34,193 nucleotides of DNA, from NCBI GenBank assembly GCA_947170465.1, contig CAMVTS010000021.1, forward strand, positions 1 through 34,193. Reading direction: 5' to 3'. The notes beneath the pieces were generated by a model. It had not been told where the DNA came from. It saw only the letters and a program-made list of their open reading frames with translations, and did no database searches. The translations under genes were made by a program, and so were the position numbers. The DNA is from an uncultured Clostridia bacterium. Lineage in GTDB: Bacteria > Bacillota > Clostridia > Oscillospirales > Acutalibacteraceae. Shown piece by piece: positions 21,472 to 29,119 of this stretch (position 1 is the stretch's first letter; every line of letters begins with the position of its first letter).

Positions 21472-22824
21472 ATGGCTAAATTTATTTTGACGAGCCGCTT
21501 TATCAAAAATCCCGCCTTTGCCAACGCGGGAAAGCTGCTGCAATATATGGCAACGCGCGACGGTGTAGAGAAGTTACCGCGTGGTATTGACAACAAGCCT
21601 GCCACCAAACAACAGGAAAAGCTCATCAACAGTATCACAAAAAAGTATCCGGAAACAAAGCAGTCGATTGAGTTTGAGGACTATGAAAACGCGCCGACCA
21701 AGGCAAATGCGAGTGAGTTTCTCTCTTACTTTGAAGAAAATTACGCCGACAAGATTGAGGATATGAAAACGCTTGTCCGGTATTTTGCAGAGCGTCCGGG
21801 CGTGGAAAAGCTCGGCAGTCACGGATTGTTTTCACAAACAGACGATAAAATCAACCTCGATGAAGTGGCTGATGAGGTAAGCAATCACGACGGCGTCGTA
21901 TGGACGCACGTGCTGAGTCTGCATCGCGAGGACGCGGAAAGGCTCGGCTATAACAACGCGAAGGCGTGGAAAAATCTTGTGCGCAGAAATGTTGCAGCCA
22001 TTGCCGAAGCACATAAGAGCGATCTGGACGACCTGCAATGGTACGCTGCGTTCCACAATACCGGTCATCATCCGCATATTCACCTGATTGTTTACTCCAA
22101 ATCAGGGCAGGGATATCTCACCAATAAGGGCATCGAATTGCTCCGCAGCCGGTTCGGAAACGATATTTTTCGCAACGAACAGTACAAGCTCTTTGAAATG
22201 CAGACGGAGATCCGCGACGAGCTGAAGGGCGAAGCAAGAAATGTTATCGAGGATCTGCTCGCGCATATTGACAGCAGCATCACGCCGTCCGATGAGCTTG
22301 TTGATCTGTTCAATCAGCTGAATGAGGCGATGAAGCAGCACAAAGGCAAGTGGCTCTACGGGTATTTGCAGAAGCCCGTGAAGGAAATCGTAGACAAAAT
22401 CGTTCACGAAATCGCCAAAGACCCGGGCATTGCCGCACTCTATGAAAAGTGGAATGAGGTCAACCGCGAAAAGCTTTCGCTCTATCACGAGAAGAAAACG
22501 CCCGACATTCCTCTCGAGGACAACAAAGAATTCCGCAGCATTAAAAACGATTTGCTCCGGTTGATGAAAGCACTTTCACAACTGCCGGTCAGCGAACAAA
22601 TCACCGCGGCAAATCTTTCTCCGGGCATATCGGGATTGATTTACAAGCTCGCACAGCTGATCGCAAAGAATTGTATGCAGCGCCGTGCCAAGCTGCGGTC
22701 TCAGGCAGACAGCAAGCTGCTCTCTGCCATTGAAGAAAAGAAACACGCTCACGGCTTGAAAACCGAAAAAAGCGCACAGAATTACGATGAAGATGACGAC
22801 GAATCTTTCGGTATGATAATGTGA
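21472..22824 (+). CDS. MobP-type (MobP3-like) relaxase
   Basis: This 450-residue protein has the three-histidine metal site of MobP relaxases in NTGHHPHIHLIVYS (His200, His202, His204). The likely nicking tyrosine is Y25 in YMATRDGVEKL. A second similar motif, YFAERPGVEKLGSHGLF, starts at Y104. The C-terminal half is helical and charged, ending in an acidic tail (YDEDDDES). Relaxases nick the transfer origin and lead single-stranded DNA into a recipient. It follows the RHH gene by two bases. No conjugation channel is encoded nearby, so transfer would need a helper element. Confidence 0.87.
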   Translation: MAKFILTSRFIKNPAFANAGKLLQYMATRDGVEKLPRGIDNKPATKQQEKLINSITKKYPETKQSIEFEDYENAPTKANASEFLSYFEENYADKIEDMKTLVRYFAERPGVEKLGSHGLFSQTDDKINLDEVADEVSNHDGVVWTHVLSLHREDAERLGYNNAKAWKNLVRRNVAAIAEAHKSDLDDLQWYAAFHNTGHHPHIHLIVYSKSGQGYLTNKGIELLRSRFGNDIFRNEQYKLFEMQTEIRDELKGEARNVIEDLLAHIDSSITPSDELVDLFNQLNEAMKQHKGKWLYGYLQKPVKEIVDKIVHEIAKDPGIAALYEKWNEVNREKLSLYHEKKTPDIPLEDNKEFRSIKNDLLRLMKALSQLPVSEQITAANLSPGISGLIYKLAQLIAKNCMQRRAKLRSQADSKLLSAIEEKKHAHGLKTEKSAQNYDEDDDESFGMIM

Positions 22825-22885
22825 ATTTTCTCTGGATATTCCAAAAAAGATGTGGTATCCTGTGTTGCTGACAGGAGGTGAAAGC

Positions 22886-24124
22886 ATGGCAGGAAAACGC
22901 CCTGACGGCGACGGTCTCGTCCGCAAACGAAGCGACGGTCGATGGGAAGGCAGGATCGTTATCGGTCACAAGGATGACGGCACGGCGATCTACAAAAGCG
23001 TGTTTGCCAAAACACAGAAGGAACTGATGCCGAAGCTGCATCAGATGATCGAGGAATACAAAGACGTTGACCTCACCGAAAACAGCAGCATGACGCTCGG
23101 TGAGTGGATGGAAAAATGGGTGGATGACTACGCAGAGCCGACGCTTCGGCAGCGCACAATCGACGGTTACCGTAGCATGATCAAGAACCATATCCGACCG
23201 GCACTCGGCAATAAACCGCTGCGCTTCCTCACGCAGAAGGACGTGCAGAGGTTCTACAATGCGCTCAAGCGAAAAAAGGTCAACAAGCTCGGCAAGCATC
23301 ACACGCTCGCGGATTCCTACATCCGAAAGATCCACATGCTCCTGCACGAAATCCTCGACGCGGCGGTCGCTTCAAAGCTGATCTCAAAGAACCCGACCGA
23401 GGGCACAACGATCCCGAAAAACAACTATGCGCCCAAGAGAATACTCAACGCGGAACAGCTCGACCGCTTCATGCAGGCGATCCTGAGTGAACCGATGTGG
23501 CACGATTTCTTCTACACAGAGATCACCACCGGGCTGCGGCTCGGTGAGATATGCGGACTGAAGTGGAGCGACCTCGACGAAAACACCGGCAAGTTACAGA
23601 TTCGACGCTCTGTTTCTCACGAGCCGGGCGGTGGTTTGACCTTCGGCGATACCAAAACAGAGAAAGGTATGCGCACCATTCTGCTGCCGAAGGGAACGCT
23701 TCATGTGCTCAAAGAGCGCAAAAAACACGCCGTCACGGAATGGATTTTCCCGAGCCTGCTCACACCCGAACAGCCAACCGCGCCCAACAGTGCCTATCAG
23801 CGGCTGAAGGTCATTCTGCAAAACGCAGGACTGCCTGACATACGCTTTCATGATTTAAGGCACACCTTCGCCACACACGCACTGTCGAATGGTGTGGACG
23901 CCAAAACGCTTTCGGGGATCCTCGGTCACACCAACGCGAGCTTCACGCTCGACACCTATACCCACGTCACCACCGATATGCAGAAAAACGCTTCCGCTGT
24001 CGTCGGTGACTTCATGGAAGAATTGTTTGGAAGTGATTTACAGCCATGGCAAAACGGAGAAAAGCAGGACAAGGAACCCTTCGTCTGCGCAAAGACGGAC
24101 GATGGGAAGGCAGAGTCGTCATAG
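22886..24124 (+). CDS. Tyrosine recombinase (integrase), first of two
   Basis: I start this 412-residue protein at the ATG at 22886, 7 bases after AGGAGG. Residues 1-60 are an AP2-like arm-binding domain (GDGLVRKRSDGRWEGRIVIG), 65-165 the SAM-like core-binding domain, and about 185-370 the catalytic domain. Catalytic residues are R218 (TGLRLGE), K257, H322 and R325 (HDLRHT), H348 (LGHTN) and Y358. All are present, so the enzyme should be active. The last 26 codons overlap the start of the second recombinase gene in another frame. Confidence 0.92.
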   Translation: MAGKRPDGDGLVRKRSDGRWEGRIVIGHKDDGTAIYKSVFAKTQKELMPKLHQMIEEYKDVDLTENSSMTLGEWMEKWVDDYAEPTLRQRTIDGYRSMIKNHIRPALGNKPLRFLTQKDVQRFYNALKRKKVNKLGKHHTLADSYIRKIHMLLHEILDAAVASKLISKNPTEGTTIPKNNYAPKRILNAEQLDRFMQAILSEPMWHDFFYTEITTGLRLGEICGLKWSDLDENTGKLQIRRSVSHEPGGGLTFGDTKTEKGMRTILLPKGTLHVLKERKKHAVTEWIFPSLLTPEQPTAPNSAYQRLKVILQNAGLPDIRFHDLRHTFATHALSNGVDAKTLSGILGHTNASFTLDTYTHVTTDMQKNASAVVGDFMEELFGSDLQPWQNGEKQDKEPFVCAKTDDGKAESS

Positions 24125-25488
24125 GTTACGACGACAACGGAAAGCCGAAAACAAAAAATGTAACCGCCAAAACCAAAGCGGCATGTCAGGAAAAGCTCGA
24201 CGAACTCAAGCAGCAGGTCAGCATTGTCACAGGAAAAGCCGCGCCGGATATGCCCTTCGGAGAATGGATGGAGCTCTGGTACAAGACCTATTCCAAACCG
24301 CATATACGTCTTACCACACAGCTTTGCTACGAAAACCGCATCTATCTGCACATCATTCCCTCTATCGGTGAGATACCGCTGAATAAGCTGACGCAGAGCA
24401 ATCTGCAAAAGTTTTACGCCGACCTCAAAAAGAACGGCAGAAAAAGCAAGGTCGAACGATACGGCACCGGCGTGTCCGATCGCCTGGTTCGCTCCTGCCA
24501 TGCCACCTGCCGCACTGCATTGCAAAAGGCAGTGGAAGAAAAGCTGATCGGCGTAAACCCGGCGATCGGCTGCAAGCTGCCTCCGAAAAAGGCACAGGAA
24601 ATGCAGGTGCTCACGCACGAGGAAATGCGTCGGTTTCTGATCCAATCCAAGCAGGACGATTTCTACGAGCTCGCCTTGCTGGAGCTGGCGACCGGTATGC
24701 GCCGCGGTGAGATCTGCGCATTGAAGTGGTCAGACCTCGACTTTGAAACCGGCGCGCTCCGTATTCAGCGTCAGGCGTATCATGTGGATCACGGCGTAGT
24801 GATCTCCGAACCGAAAACAAAGCAGTCATGCCGCTCGATCATCCTGCCGCCTTCTGTGCTGAATGTGCTCAGGCAGTACCGTGAAGCGGTGGATTCGGAG
24901 TGGATGTTTCCCTCACCCGTCAAGGAAGGCGAGCCGCTCAATCCCAACGGCGTGTACCGCAAAATGGTGAAAATCCTGGACAGAGCGCAGTGCAAGCGCG
25001 TCCGCTTTCACGACCTTCGCCACACCTTTGCCACAACCGCGCTTGAGCACGGCATGGACATCAAAACGCTGTCGGCGATCATCGGGCATGTCTCGTCGGC
25101 TACCACCCTCGATATCTACAGCCACATCACGGATGAAATGCAGGCAAACGCGGCGAACAAAATCGAAAAACGCTTCTCCAAAAACGAACCGTTCGAGCAA
25201 AGCGAATATGAAACGCAGAAACAGGCTTCGTCGTCTGCGGAGAGCTTTGAACCGTACAAAGGCAAAATCCGCAAGTCAGGCACCGGCGGCATCTATGAGC
25301 TGAACGACCATCTCTTCGAGGGTCGATACTCCCCCACCAATGCCTACGGCAAGCGCGAAGTACACACCGTCTACGCTAAAACGAGAGAAGAATGCGAGCA
25401 CCTGCTCGACGAGATGATCCCTAAGGTTCGCGCGGAGATCAAGGCAGAAAAAGAAAGACTGAAAGCAGAGGAAGACTCGTTGACATAA
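24046..25488 (+). CDS. Tyrosine recombinase (integrase), second of two, with extra C-terminal domain
   Basis: This 480-residue protein starts inside the first recombinase gene (79-base overlap). It has the same layout: AP2-like arm-binding domain 8-55 (GQGTLRLRKDGRWEGRVVIG), core-binding domain to about 175, catalytic domain with R219, K257, H322, R325, H348, Y358. The two proteins are clear paralogues with catalytic residues at nearly the same positions. Unusually, about 110 residues follow the catalytic Tyr. Residues 408-460 (GTGGIYELNDHLFEGRYSP ... VYAKTREECEHLLDEM) look like a second copy of the arm-binding domain. Confidence 0.9.
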   Translation: MAKRRKAGQGTLRLRKDGRWEGRVVIGYDDNGKPKTKNVTAKTKAACQEKLDELKQQVSIVTGKAAPDMPFGEWMELWYKTYSKPHIRLTTQLCYENRIYLHIIPSIGEIPLNKLTQSNLQKFYADLKKNGRKSKVERYGTGVSDRLVRSCHATCRTALQKAVEEKLIGVNPAIGCKLPPKKAQEMQVLTHEEMRRFLIQSKQDDFYELALLELATGMRRGEICALKWSDLDFETGALRIQRQAYHVDHGVVISEPKTKQSCRSIILPPSVLNVLRQYREAVDSEWMFPSPVKEGEPLNPNGVYRKMVKILDRAQCKRVRFHDLRHTFATTALEHGMDIKTLSAIIGHVSSATTLDIYSHITDEMQANAANKIEKRFSKNEPFEQSEYETQKQASSSAESFEPYKGKIRKSGTGGIYELNDHLFEGRYSPTNAYGKREVHTVYAKTREECEHLLDEMIPKVRAEIKAEKERLKAEEDSLT

Positions 25489-25508
25489 AAGACGTTGTCA
25501 GCTATAAT
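25480..25508 (+). promoter_or_regulatory. Perfect consensus promoter at the end of the second recombinase gene
   Basis: TTGACA (25480-25485), 17 bases, TATAAT (25503-25508). The -35 box overlaps the stop codon of the recombinase. It should transcribe the 61-residue gene at 25709 with a leader of about 190 bases. Confidence 0.8.
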
Positions 25509-25516
25509 AATATTTG

Positions 25517-25558
25517 AAATTATCAGTTTTCGAGCGGACATAGATTATCTGATAATTT
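25517..25558. repeat. 10-base perfect inverted repeat after the recombinase genes
   Basis: AAATTATCAG (25517-25526) and CTGATAATTT (25549-25558), 22-base spacer. It sits at the start of the transcript from the 25480 promoter and next to the integrase genes, so it may be an RNA hairpin or a recombinase binding site. Confidence 0.6.
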
Positions 25559-25708
25559 GCTCCAAACCCATAGATGTAAATATTTGCAACGGTTGTGGCG
25601 AGCAAAAATGTTCGTGGTCGTCACTTGGACTTAAAAAAGGCTCTCGGTAGCCGGTTATCTGATTGCAGTATTTATCAGCGAAAAATCTATGGAGAAAGGA
25701 GACCGGTT

Positions 25709-25894
25709 ATGGCAAAGAAAAAGGGTGTGTCAGGAAAAACGCATACTCAAAAACAGCTTGACGATTATGCTAACCAACACAATCCAAACAACAAAGCCTA
25801 CAAAGCCAACAAGAATAACCAAAAAGTACAGAAAAACCAAAAGTACGATATTGGTATTCTTGAAGGTGAAAGCTACGGTTGGTGTGACGATTAA
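25709..25894 (+). CDS. Small Lys/Asn-rich unknown protein
   Basis: This 61-residue protein starts at the ATG at 25709, 8 bases after AAAGGAG. It is basic and rich in Asn, Lys and Gln (HTQKQLDDYANQHNPNNKAY...), with an acidic end (EGESYGWCDD). It has no signal peptide or membrane segment. I know similar small hypothetical proteins from gut Firmicutes but cannot give a function. It has its own consensus promoter and a good terminator, which argues for a real gene. Its position just after the recombinases suggests cargo or an accessory gene of the element. Confidence 0.6.
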   Translation: MAKKKGVSGKTHTQKQLDDYANQHNPNNKAYKANKNNQKVQKNQKYDIGILEGESYGWCDD

Positions 25895-25920
25895 GATGAA
25901 TTAACCCATGCAGAAAATAT

Positions 25921-25956
25921 GGCAGTCCTGTTAAAAGCAGGGCTGCCGTATTTTTC
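25921..25956 (+). terminator. Terminator of the small 61-residue gene
   Basis: GGCAGTCCTG (25921-25930) pairs with CAGGGCTGCC (25938-25947) with one wobble, followed by GTATTTTT. The sequence resembles the terminator at 3967-4005. Confidence 0.8.
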
Positions 25957-25963
25957 TTATTGA

Positions 25964-25994
25964 AGTCAAAATTTGAGCTGCATAAAACAAAGAA
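25964..25994 (+). repeat. 31-base dispersed repeat, copy 3 (right of the mobile element)
   Basis: AGTCAAAATTTGAGCTGCAT at the left followed by aAAACAAAGAA. Same orientation as the copies at 5955 and 20087. Confidence 0.6.
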
Positions 25995-26028
25995 AGCGCT
26001 TCCGGATAAAAAGCACTATTGTTCTATT

Positions 26029-26339
26029 GGAGAATGCTTATGTTCAGCTTCCGATACCTTCCTGTTCGCTTATTTGGTTCAGTGTGATCGGAAAGGTTCT
26101 TCGGTTCCCGTCCGGCATTCTCTTTTTGGTTTGCAATGGTGGAGAATGCTTACGTTCATCTTCCGATACCTTCCCGCTCGCTTGATGGGTTCAGTGCGAT
26201 TGGAAAAGTTCATCAATCCCCGTCCGCTAAAAACGTGCCCCCGGCACGTTTTCTTCACGCGGACATTCGAGTCCAGCATTCTCTTTTTGGTTTGCATAAT
26301 TGATTAGCGGGAGTACCTTGAGGTACTCCCGCTAATCAA
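26029..26339. repeat. Tandem tRNA-derived palindromic repeats
   Basis: Two related units start at 26029 and 26141 (112-base period). Each opens with GGAGAATGCTTA and has an inner TTCCGAT...ATCGGAA-type stem. Each closes with GCATTCTC (26115-26122 and 26276-26283), followed by TTTTTGGTTTGCA. The outer GAGAATGC/GCATTCTC pair is the 3' acceptor sequence of the adjacent tRNA-Val. Unit two carries two insertions: a hairpin AAAACGTGCC/GGCACGTTTT (26230-26252) and 18 bases of inverted tRNA-Val 3' end (26266-26283). No protein gene is supported here; open frames are incidental. Confidence 0.7.
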
Positions 26340-26340
26340 T
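26299..26340. repeat. 20-base perfect palindrome abutting tRNA-Val
   Basis: ATTGATTAGCGGGAGTACCT (26299-26318) pairs exactly with 26321-26340. Its last base is the first base of the CCA end of tRNA-Val(CAC). On the minus strand it forms a hairpin immediately after the tRNA and could act as a processing or termination signal. Confidence 0.8.
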
Positions 26341-26416
26341 GGTGGAGAATGCTGGACTCGAACCAGTGACCTCCTGCGTGTGAAGCAGGCGCTCTAACCA
26401 GCTGAGCTAATCCTCC
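26340..26416 (-). tRNA. tRNA-Val (anticodon CAC)
   Basis: A 77-base gene including an encoded CCA (26340-26342). The acceptor stem GGAGGAT/ATTCTCC is complete with one G-T pair. The anticodon stem CCTGC/GCAGG encloses TTCACAC, giving anticodon CAC; the T-arm holds GGTTCGAGTCC. Third and last gene of a Pro-Val-Val tRNA operon. Confidence 0.9.
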
Positions 26417-26435
26417 GGAATTGATTTAATTGTGG

Positions 26436-26462
26436 GAAGTCCGCGGAAAATCCGCGGACTTC
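26436..26462. repeat. 12-base-pair hairpin between the two tRNA-Val genes
   Basis: GAAGTCCGCGGA (26436-26447) pairs exactly with 26451-26462 around an AAA loop. On the minus strand it starts two bases after the CCA of tRNA-Val(GAC). It is likely a tRNA precursor processing landmark. Confidence 0.75.
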
Positions 26463-26463
26463 T

Positions 26464-26540
<77 letters not shown>

Positions 26541-26545
26541 GTATT

Positions 26546-26621
26546 TGGTCGGAGTGAAGGGATTTGAACCCCCGACATCCTGCTCCCAAAGCAGGCGCGC
26601 TACCAACTGCGCTACACCCCG
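26546..26621 (-). tRNA. tRNA-Pro (anticodon TGG)
   Basis: A 76-base gene with encoded CCA (26546-26548). Acceptor stem CGGGGTG/CACTCCG with one G-T pair, anticodon stem CCTGC/GCAGG enclosing TTTGGGA, anticodon TGG. First gene of the operon. Pieces of this gene occur rearranged at 4618-4653. Confidence 0.93.
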
Positions 26622-26671
26622 AAGTGTGCTCTCCTCTGGAGATTCAAAGCTGTCCGACTGACAGCTTTCAT

Positions 26672-26700
26672 ATTATAGCACACAAAAAACGATTTGTCAA
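26672..26700 (-). promoter_or_regulatory. Perfect consensus promoter of the tRNA operon
   Basis: On the minus strand TTGACA (26695-26700), 17 bases, TATAAT (26672-26677). A hairpin AAAGCTGTC/GACAGCTTT (26646-26668) lies at the start of the transcript. The -35 box begins two bases after the HAD gene's stop. Confidence 0.85.
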
Positions 26701-26701
26701 C

Positions 26702-27358
26702 TCATTCCAGACGACTTAACTTGGTAAAAAGTTCTTTGGCGTTGTTGAGGTAGGCGCGGCAGTGGTATTTTTCGGCGTCCTCCTGGCTGCGGAAGCCCCA
26801 TCCGTAGAGTGCGGCGGCAAAATCCATGCCGACTTCTTCCGCCGCAAGCGCGTCGACGTAGCTGTCGCCGACAAAAATGCTGTCGGCGATATCAACCTCC
26901 AGCTCCTCACAGACAAGACGGAGCATATCGCTCTTTTCGCGGTCGATATCGACGTCGGTGGCACAGACCGTATCGAAATGCTCGCCGATATTTTTGTATA
27001 CGCCGAGCATATTGGTGATGAATTTGCGGTTTTTCTGGGTGACAATCGCCAGCTTGCAGCCGGTCTGCTTGAGCTTTCCGAGGCTCTCGTCAATGTCGTC
27101 GTAAATCTGGAACATCTCCTCGCCCTTGATGGAGTAGAGCTTGCTGAAATTCGCCATGGCGTACTCAATCTCGTCCTCCTTCATGCCGTAAAGGCGCATG
27201 AAGCCCTGTTCCACAGAAACGCCGATAACGCCGTAAAGCGCATCATGATGCACCGGCGTGTAGCCCATGGCGTTCGCTGTCGTATTCATGCAGTAGAGAA
27301 TGCCCGGAGAAGTGTCGGCAATCGTGCCGTCAAATCCGATGATAATCAATTTTTTCAC
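26702..27358 (-). CDS. HAD-like protein lacking the catalytic nucleophile
   Basis: I start this 218-residue protein at GTG 27358 (MKKLIIIGFDGTIADT), with AGGTG 6 bases upstream. It has the cap and core of phosphoglycolate-phosphatase-like HAD proteins: motif II Thr in IVTQK, motif III Lys in DREKSDML and motif IV GDSYVDALAA. Motif I, normally DxDGT, reads GFDGT. The first Asp, which becomes phosphorylated in family members, is replaced by Gly, a change of two bases in the codon. Either the protein is no longer a phosphatase, or it works differently. The following gene on this strand is the tRNA operon with its own promoter. Confidence 0.87.
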   Translation of the reverse strand: MKKLIIIGFDGTIADTSPGILYCMNTTANAMGYTPVHHDALYGVIGVSVEQGFMRLYGMKEDEIEYAMANFSKLYSIKGEEMFQIYDDIDESLGKLKQTGCKLAIVTQKNRKFITNMLGVYKNIGEHFDTVCATDVDIDREKSDMLRLVCEELEVDIADSIFVGDSYVDALAAEEVGMDFAAALYGWGFRSQEDAEKYHCRAYLNNAKELFTKLSRLE

Positions 27359-27478
27359 AAATATCACCTGCCCTGACTCTATTTTATCACTATTATCGCT
27401 AAATTACAATAGTTTTAATTGACAATCAGGACATGTAGAGGTAAAATTATTCTGAATCAAAATAGAAAGGCTGACGGT

Positions 27479-29119
27479 ATGAAACAAACTAAATCCCGGT
27501 CTGCGACCTCTGCGTCAAAATACCTGCTTTCAAACGCGGTTGTGAGCTTCTTCCTGCTGGCAATGTTCGCGGTATTTCCGCTGTTTGTCTCGGTTTTCTT
27601 TGACGGCAATTTTCCTTTTATGCACTTCGACAACGGCTTCTTTGGCATCCGCCACCAGAAGTTCTATTTTTTCGTTACCCTGTCGGCAATCGCGCTGATT
27701 GTCGAGGTGATGCTGATTATCACCAATATCACGGCGGACAAAAAGGATAACACCCTGCGCAAGTCCTTTTTTGACACGCTGAGCTTTACGGACTGGGCGG
27801 CAGCGGCGCTGCTGGTCAGCTGTACGCTCTCAACGATTTTTTCGCCGCATCCCGATTTGGCATTCTGGGGAGAAATCACCATTGGCTCCAGCGGTATCGG
27901 CAGAAACAACGGACTGTTCCTTATTATTATTTACGTGCTGCTGTACTTCATGATTTCAAGGCTGTACCGCTTCCGTGAATATGTCTTTGTCGGACTTGCC
28001 GTCAGCTGCGGTATCGTCTATCTGCTGACGGTGCTCAACGGTTACTATCTCGATCCGCTGCATATGCTGGCGCAGTTCAAGACCTCTCAGCCGAATGTCT
28101 ATATGGAATTTTTCTCGACAATCGGCAACAAGAACATGCTCGCGAGCTTTATCTGCGTAACGCTGCCGGTGCTGTTTGTGATGTCCGTTATCACCGAAAC
28201 GCTGTGGAAGCGTATCCTCTACCTCGTGTCCACCGGCTTGGGCGCAATGGCAATGCTGATTGGCGACAGCGACTCGGCGCTGCTCGGTATGGGCGTGTTC
28301 CTGATGGTATTCCTGGTCGTTTTTGTGAGAAACATCACCCGTCTCAAGCGCTATTTTCTGGCGCTGACGGTGATGCTCGCCTCCTTCAAGCTGGCAAGGC
28401 TGTTCTCGCTGATGATGAACGACAACTACAAGGAGCTTGGCGACCTGATTAAAGGAATCCTGTTCTCCAATACGGTTTATATTCTGCTCGCTGTCTCGGC
28501 GGTTATCACCATCGCGCTCTATGTGCTCGACAGCAAAAAGCCGGAGCTGACGGTTCCGAAGGCGGTTCCGGTTGTGATTGGCGCTTGTTTCGGCGTGATG
28601 GCTGCCGCTGTGCTGGGCGTGTTCTTCTATTTCAGCGTGATTGACACGAAAACCGACCTCGGCAGTATGGAAAAGCTCCTGCGAATGAATGACGCATGGG
28701 GTACGCACAGAGGTATCATGTGGCTGCGCTCGTTCAATATCTTCGGCGACGCGAATCTCTGGCAGAAGCTCTTCGGCACCGGTCCGGACACCTTCTACTT
28801 CGCGTTTGAGCCGTATTTCTCACAGCTGCAGGAGTACGGCAACAGCTCCACCGACGCGGCGCACAACGAGTACATCAACTACCTGATTACGATTGGGCTG
28901 GTCGGTACGATTTCCTACCTCGCTTTCACCGGCAGCGCGCTGGTCCGCGGCTTCAAGGCTTCCAAAAAGGTGCCTGTGGCGCTTTCCTGTGCCGGCGCTG
29001 TGGTTTGCTATCTCGCGCAGGCAACCGTCAATATCGCGCTCCCGATAGCCACGCCGCTGTTTTTCATCTTCGTCGCCATGTGTGAGGGCTGCGCCAGACA
29101 GCCGGAGGAAGCAGCATGA
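27479..29119 (+). CDS. O-antigen ligase/polymerase family membrane protein
   Basis: I start this 546-residue protein at the ATG at 27479 after GAAAGG; a longer frame upstream has no ribosome site. It is mostly hydrophobic, with roughly twelve membrane segments. The region before the last helices (GDANLWQKLFGTGPDTFYFAFEPYF ... DAAHNEYINYLITIGLVGTISYL) is characteristic of the Wzy_C/O-antigen ligase domain, where the H-N-E-Y motif lies in the extracellular loop. Such proteins ligate or polymerise glycan chains carried on lipid. It overlaps the next gene by 4 bases (ATGA), so both form an operon. Substrate unknown. Confidence 0.85.
   Translation: MKQTKSRSATSASKYLLSNAVVSFFLLAMFAVFPLFVSVFFDGNFPFMHFDNGFFGIRHQKFYFFVTLSAIALIVEVMLIITNITADKKDNTLRKSFFDTLSFTDWAAAALLVSCTLSTIFSPHPDLAFWGEITIGSSGIGRNNGLFLIIIYVLLYFMISRLYRFREYVFVGLAVSCGIVYLLTVLNGYYLDPLHMLAQFKTSQPNVYMEFFSTIGNKNMLASFICVTLPVLFVMSVITETLWKRILYLVSTGLGAMAMLIGDSDSALLGMGVFLMVFLVVFVRNITRLKRYFLALTVMLASFKLARLFSLMMNDNYKELGDLIKGILFSNTVYILLAVSAVITIALYVLDSKKPELTVPKAVPVVIGACFGVMAAAVLGVFFYFSVIDTKTDLGSMEKLLRMNDAWGTHRGIMWLRSFNIFGDANLWQKLFGTGPDTFYFAFEPYFSQLQEYGNSSTDAAHNEYINYLITIGLVGTISYLAFTGSALVRGFKASKKVPVALSCAGAVVCYLAQATVNIALPIATPLFFIFVAMCEGCARQPEEAA

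Noticed and set aside
20087-25994. Flanking 31-base repeats as proven attachment sites
   Set aside because: They differ at six positions and a third copy lies at 5955 away from the element, so I report them only as a lead.
25973-26297. Small frames across the tRNA-derived repeats
   Set aside because: They translate palindromic repeat and tRNA-end sequence, lack ribosome sites, and exist on both strands.
26029-26340. Possible CRISPR array
   Set aside because: Only two diverged units with a 112-base period, no short uniform repeats and spacers, no cas genes.
27956-28708. 250-residue His/Gln-rich minus-strand frame
   Set aside because: It lies fully antisense to the O-antigen-ligase-like gene, has low-complexity composition typical of a reversed membrane-protein gene, and has no ribosome site.
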